Origin: an uncultured Bacilli bacterium
GTDB taxonomy: Bacteria > Bacillota_I > Bacilli_A > RF39 > UBA660
Assembly: GCA_947627835.1 (NCBI GenBank)
Contig: CANQXM010000052.1
Coordinates: 1 to 7,976, forward strand
Length of the DNA: 7,976 bases
Direction: 5' to 3'
In this document: positions 6,480 to 7,976 of the stretch, piece after piece
Layout of the letters: each line of letters opens with the position of its first letter
How positions within the stretch are numbered: the stretch's first letter is position 1
Notes under the pieces: model-generated
Databases searched by the model: none
Told to the model about the DNA's origin: nothing
The model's input: the letters and a program-made list of their open reading frames with translations, nothing else
Translations under genes and position numbers: made by a program

Positions 6480-7755
6480 AAAATTTAATAATTTTATTTT
6501 GAATTTCTTTCATCTCGTTATTTGCTTTATCGCAATCTAAGGTTTCGCCGTTTGAAGTAATGGTAATATCTCCCACTTCTGCCGTTTGTAAAATGGTCGC
6601 CCCGACATCTTCCCATCTTTTGATAATCTTTTCGTTTGGATGATTATATTTATTGTTTTTTCCAACTGAAATAATTGCATAGGTTGGTCTTACTTTATTA
6701 ACAAATTCCATTTTCGAAGAAGTATCACTTCCATGGTGTCCTACTTTGATGACATCCGCTTTGACGTCTTCGGTAATTTCTTCTTCACTTTTTGTTTCAG
6801 CATCTCCCATAAATAGGAATTTTTTTTCTTTATAAGTTAGTTTTACTACAGCAGAATAATTGTTTAATTCTGCATAGTCTTCTTGCTTGGGAGCAATAAA
6901 TTTTACTTCTAAATCTTCTTGATTTAAAATGGTTACTCCGTCTGAGGCAATCTTTATTTTTTTATTTTGATTTTTGATGGTTTCTAGTAAATTTTCATAT
7001 GTTTTACTCGTTGCTACTGCTTTTGGCATGTAGATATCTCCAACTTCAAAATGTTCAATGATATATGCCATGCCACCAATGTGATCGGTATGAGGATGGG
7101 TCGCAATGATGTAATCGATTTTTTGATAGCCAAGATTTTTAATTTTTTCTTCAATCTTTTCTTTTTCTTCACTTTCTGCGGCATCTATTAACATGGTTTG
7201 TTGATTGGGGAGTTCAATAAAAATGCTATCTCCTTGGCCTACGTCAAAATAATGTACTTTTAAAGTGGCATTTTGTTCTGTTTTTGGGGACTCGGTTTCT
7301 TCATTTTGGTTGGTTAATTCATTTAAGTTTTCTTCTAGTGTCTCTTTCGATTTGTTCGATGGATTTGACGTTTTTTCGACATGCAAATATTCTTCATAAG
7401 CAGTTTGGTAAGCTTTGGTGTGGGTGCTACTAATTAATAAGGCACCACTTAATACTAAAATGAAAGTAGATAAAAAACCAAAGCATTTATTCCACCATTT
7501 CTTGCTTTTTTTAAAAGATGTATTCTTTTTTCCTTTCCAATCCGAAAAGAAAATGGGTGGCAAGAAAAGTAAACTTGCAAGAAGAATATTGGTTATTTTA
7601 TAAATATTTTGATCTTCAGCACTCGTAATAATTTCAGGATTTTTGGTTATGGCAAAGAAAAGAAGTGCCAAGGAAATCGCATAGTAAAGGCATGCCAATA
7701 AACGGATGATAGGTTTTCCAGAACGAAATCCCCATATTTTCTTTTTTTGCTTCAT
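6442..7755 (-). CDS. ComEC/Rec2-like MBL-fold metallo-hydrolase, membrane-anchored, C-terminus frameshifted
   Basis: Numbering is from the ATG at 7755 (437 aa as read). The N-terminus has three hydrophobic segments (about 16-37, 55-70, 91-109), then a polar linker rich in Glu, Asn and Ser (about 115-160), which would place the enzyme outside the membrane. The metallo-beta-lactamase domain follows: DVGQGDS (171-177), LIDAA (189-193), THPHTDHIGG with the metal ligands H220, H222, D224 and H225, FMGDAE (315-320, third-site Asp), GHHGSD (339-344) and YNHP (370-373). This is the class seen in the C-terminal part of ComEC, which degrades DNA, and in stand-alone phosphodiesterases; the substrate here is unproven. 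AGGTG 6 nt before the ATG supports it over a GTG at 7764. The last ~13 residues (from YSNCKK) look unlike the family, and the true tail continues in another frame. First gene of the operon with DUF3006. Confidence 0.9.
   Translation of the reverse strand: MKQKKKIWGFRSGKPIIRLLACLYYAISLALLFFAITKNPEIITSAEDQNIYKITNILLASLLFLPPIFFSDWKGKKNTSFKKSKKWWNKCFGFLSTFILVLSGALLISSTHTKAYQTAYEEYLHVEKTSNPSNKSKETLEENLNELTNQNEETESPKTEQNATLKVHYFDVGQGDSIFIELPNQQTMLIDAAESEEKEKIEEKIKNLGYQKIDYIIATHPHTDHIGGMAYIIEHFEVGDIYMPKAVATSKTYENLLETIKNQNKKIKIASDGVTILNQEDLEVKFIAPKQEDYAELNNYSAVVKLTYKEKKFLFMGDAETKSEEEITEDVKADVIKVGHHGSDTSSKMEFVNKVRPTYAIISVGKNNKYNHPNEKIIKRWEDVGATILQTAEVGDITITSNGETLDCDKANNEMKEIQNKIIKFYSNCKKGRNGHH
6480..6483 (-). 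other. Likely frameshift point in the hydrolase gene (T4 run)
   Basis: Reading KIIKF and then skipping one base of this T4 run (A4 on the plus strand) gives TQTVKRGETATIEIQ without a break, joining the catalytic domain to its Ig-like tail. Read as given, the frame instead runs 13 aberrant codons to TGA at 6442. The overlap of the two frames (6442-6509) allows other joining points, for example the A4 run near 6493-6496, so the exact base is inference. Confidence 0.55.
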
Positions 7756-7779
7756 ATCTAACACCTGTATTCTCTTTTT

Positions 7780-7788
7780 AGTATAGCA
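7780..7788 (-). promoter_or_regulatory. Extended -10 promoter of the hydrolase operon
   Basis: The minus strand reads TGCTATACT: TGn followed by TATACT, a good extended -10 element. No clear -35 box lies 16-18 nt upstream, which extended -10 promoters tolerate. Transcription would start near 7773, about 18 nt before the ATG, leaving room for the AGGTG ribosome site. It lies just downstream of the tRNA terminator, as expected for the start of a new unit. Confidence 0.5.
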
Positions 7789-7821
7789 GAAAAAAATACA
7801 ATCGTGGGATATTTTGTTGAT

Positions 7822-7850
7822 AAAAAAAGTTCATAACCATCATTATGAAC
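7822..7850 (-). terminator. Rho-independent terminator of the tRNA-His transcript
   Basis: On the minus strand GTTCATAA (7850-7843) pairs perfectly with TTATGAAC (7836-7829) around a 6-nt loop, and seven T's follow at once (7828-7822). The stem is 8 bp and low in GC, but the T tract is strong. It lies 39 nt beyond the 3' end of the tRNA and upstream of the hydrolase promoter. Confidence 0.8.
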
Positions 7851-7856
7851 CTTAAC

Positions 7857-7876
7857 AAGCGCAAGATTTTGCGTTT
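7857..7876. repeat. Small hairpin between tRNA-His and its terminator
   Basis: AAGCGCAA and TTGCGTTT flank a GATT loop: a core of five perfect pairs (CGCAA/TTGCG) plus A-T pairs outside one G-T position. On the minus strand, which is the transcribed one, that position becomes an A-C mismatch and no T run follows, so it is not a terminator by itself. It may be part of the tRNA 3' trailer or chance. Confidence 0.4.
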
Positions 7877-7888
7877 AAAATTTATAAA

Positions 7889-7965
7889 TGGGGCGGAATG
7901 TGGGAATCGAACCCACGCATACCGGAGCCACAATCCGGCGTGTTAACCACTTCACCAATACCGCC
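7889..7965 (-). tRNA. tRNA-His (anticodon GTG) with encoded G-1 and CCA
   Basis: The minus strand folds as a full cloverleaf of 77 nt. The anticodon arm is CCGGA-TTGTGGC-TCCGG with anticodon GTG (decodes CAC and CAU). The T arm is GTGGG-TTCGAAT-CCCAC and the D arm closes with GTG/CAC. The His-specific extra 5' G (G-1, at 7965) pairs with C73, and CCA is encoded (7891-7889). The acceptor stem GGCGGTAT/ATTCCGCC has one T-T mismatch at the sixth pair counting G-1 (pair 5-68). All other identity features are normal. The promoter lies off the right edge. Confidence 0.96.
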
Positions 7966-7976
7966 ATGACATGGAT

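Noticed and set aside
6480..6490. Programmed -1 frameshift on an A/T slippery heptamer
   Set aside because: The AAATTTT run is not in the zero-frame register a -1 heptamer needs, and the shift needed to reach the Ig-like frame is +1, not -1.
7415..7603. Plus-strand open frame of 62 codons
   Set aside because: Antisense to the membrane segments of the hydrolase; no ribosome site.

Overview
The window is a stretch of AT-rich chromosome from a low-GC Gram-positive bacterium (Bacillota). The evidence is the strong AGGAGG-type ribosome-binding sites, an AddAB recombination nuclease instead of RecBCD, TGG as the only Trp codon with TAA, TAG and TGA all used as stops (standard bacterial code), and a tRNA-His gene with encoded CCA. 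The very AT-rich codon use and an unusually short AddB suggest a host-associated or reduced-genome member of the Bacilli/Erysipelotrichia side of the phylum. That placement is inference from gene style, not from a marker gene.

Left half (1-5239, minus strand): an addB-addA operon. addB (793 aa) is read first, and its 3' end overlaps the start of addA by 41 bp. addA runs off the left edge after 966 codons, just after the first catalytic Asp of its nuclease domain. Together they make the helicase-nuclease that processes double-strand breaks for RecA loading. AddB keeps its four iron-sulfur cysteines and its nuclease motif but is several hundred residues shorter than the Bacillus protein and has no Walker A motif, so AddA appears to be the only motor.

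Middle (5240-6022): a short divergent promoter region, then tspO on the plus strand (a five-helix TspO/MBR membrane protein). It converges with, and overlaps by 13 bp, the last gene of the minus-strand operon that lies to the right.

Right (5774-7788, minus strand): a three-gene operon behind an extended -10 promoter. It encodes a membrane-anchored ComEC/Rec2-like metallo-beta-lactamase-fold hydrolase, a DUF3006 protein and a small acidic protein of unknown function. The first gene carries an apparent one-base frameshift: its C-terminal Ig-like domain is intact but lies in another frame, starting at an A4/T4 run near 6480-6483.

Right edge (7822-7965, minus strand): a tRNA-His(GTG) gene followed by a small hairpin and a clear rho-independent terminator, which separates it from the hydrolase operon.

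Most of the window is ordinary core-genome content. The points worth a second look are the frameshifted hydrolase, the minimal AddB, the unknown small protein tied to the DUF3006 operon, and a U-U mismatch in the tRNA-His acceptor stem. I see no mobile element, CRISPR array or clearly new system.
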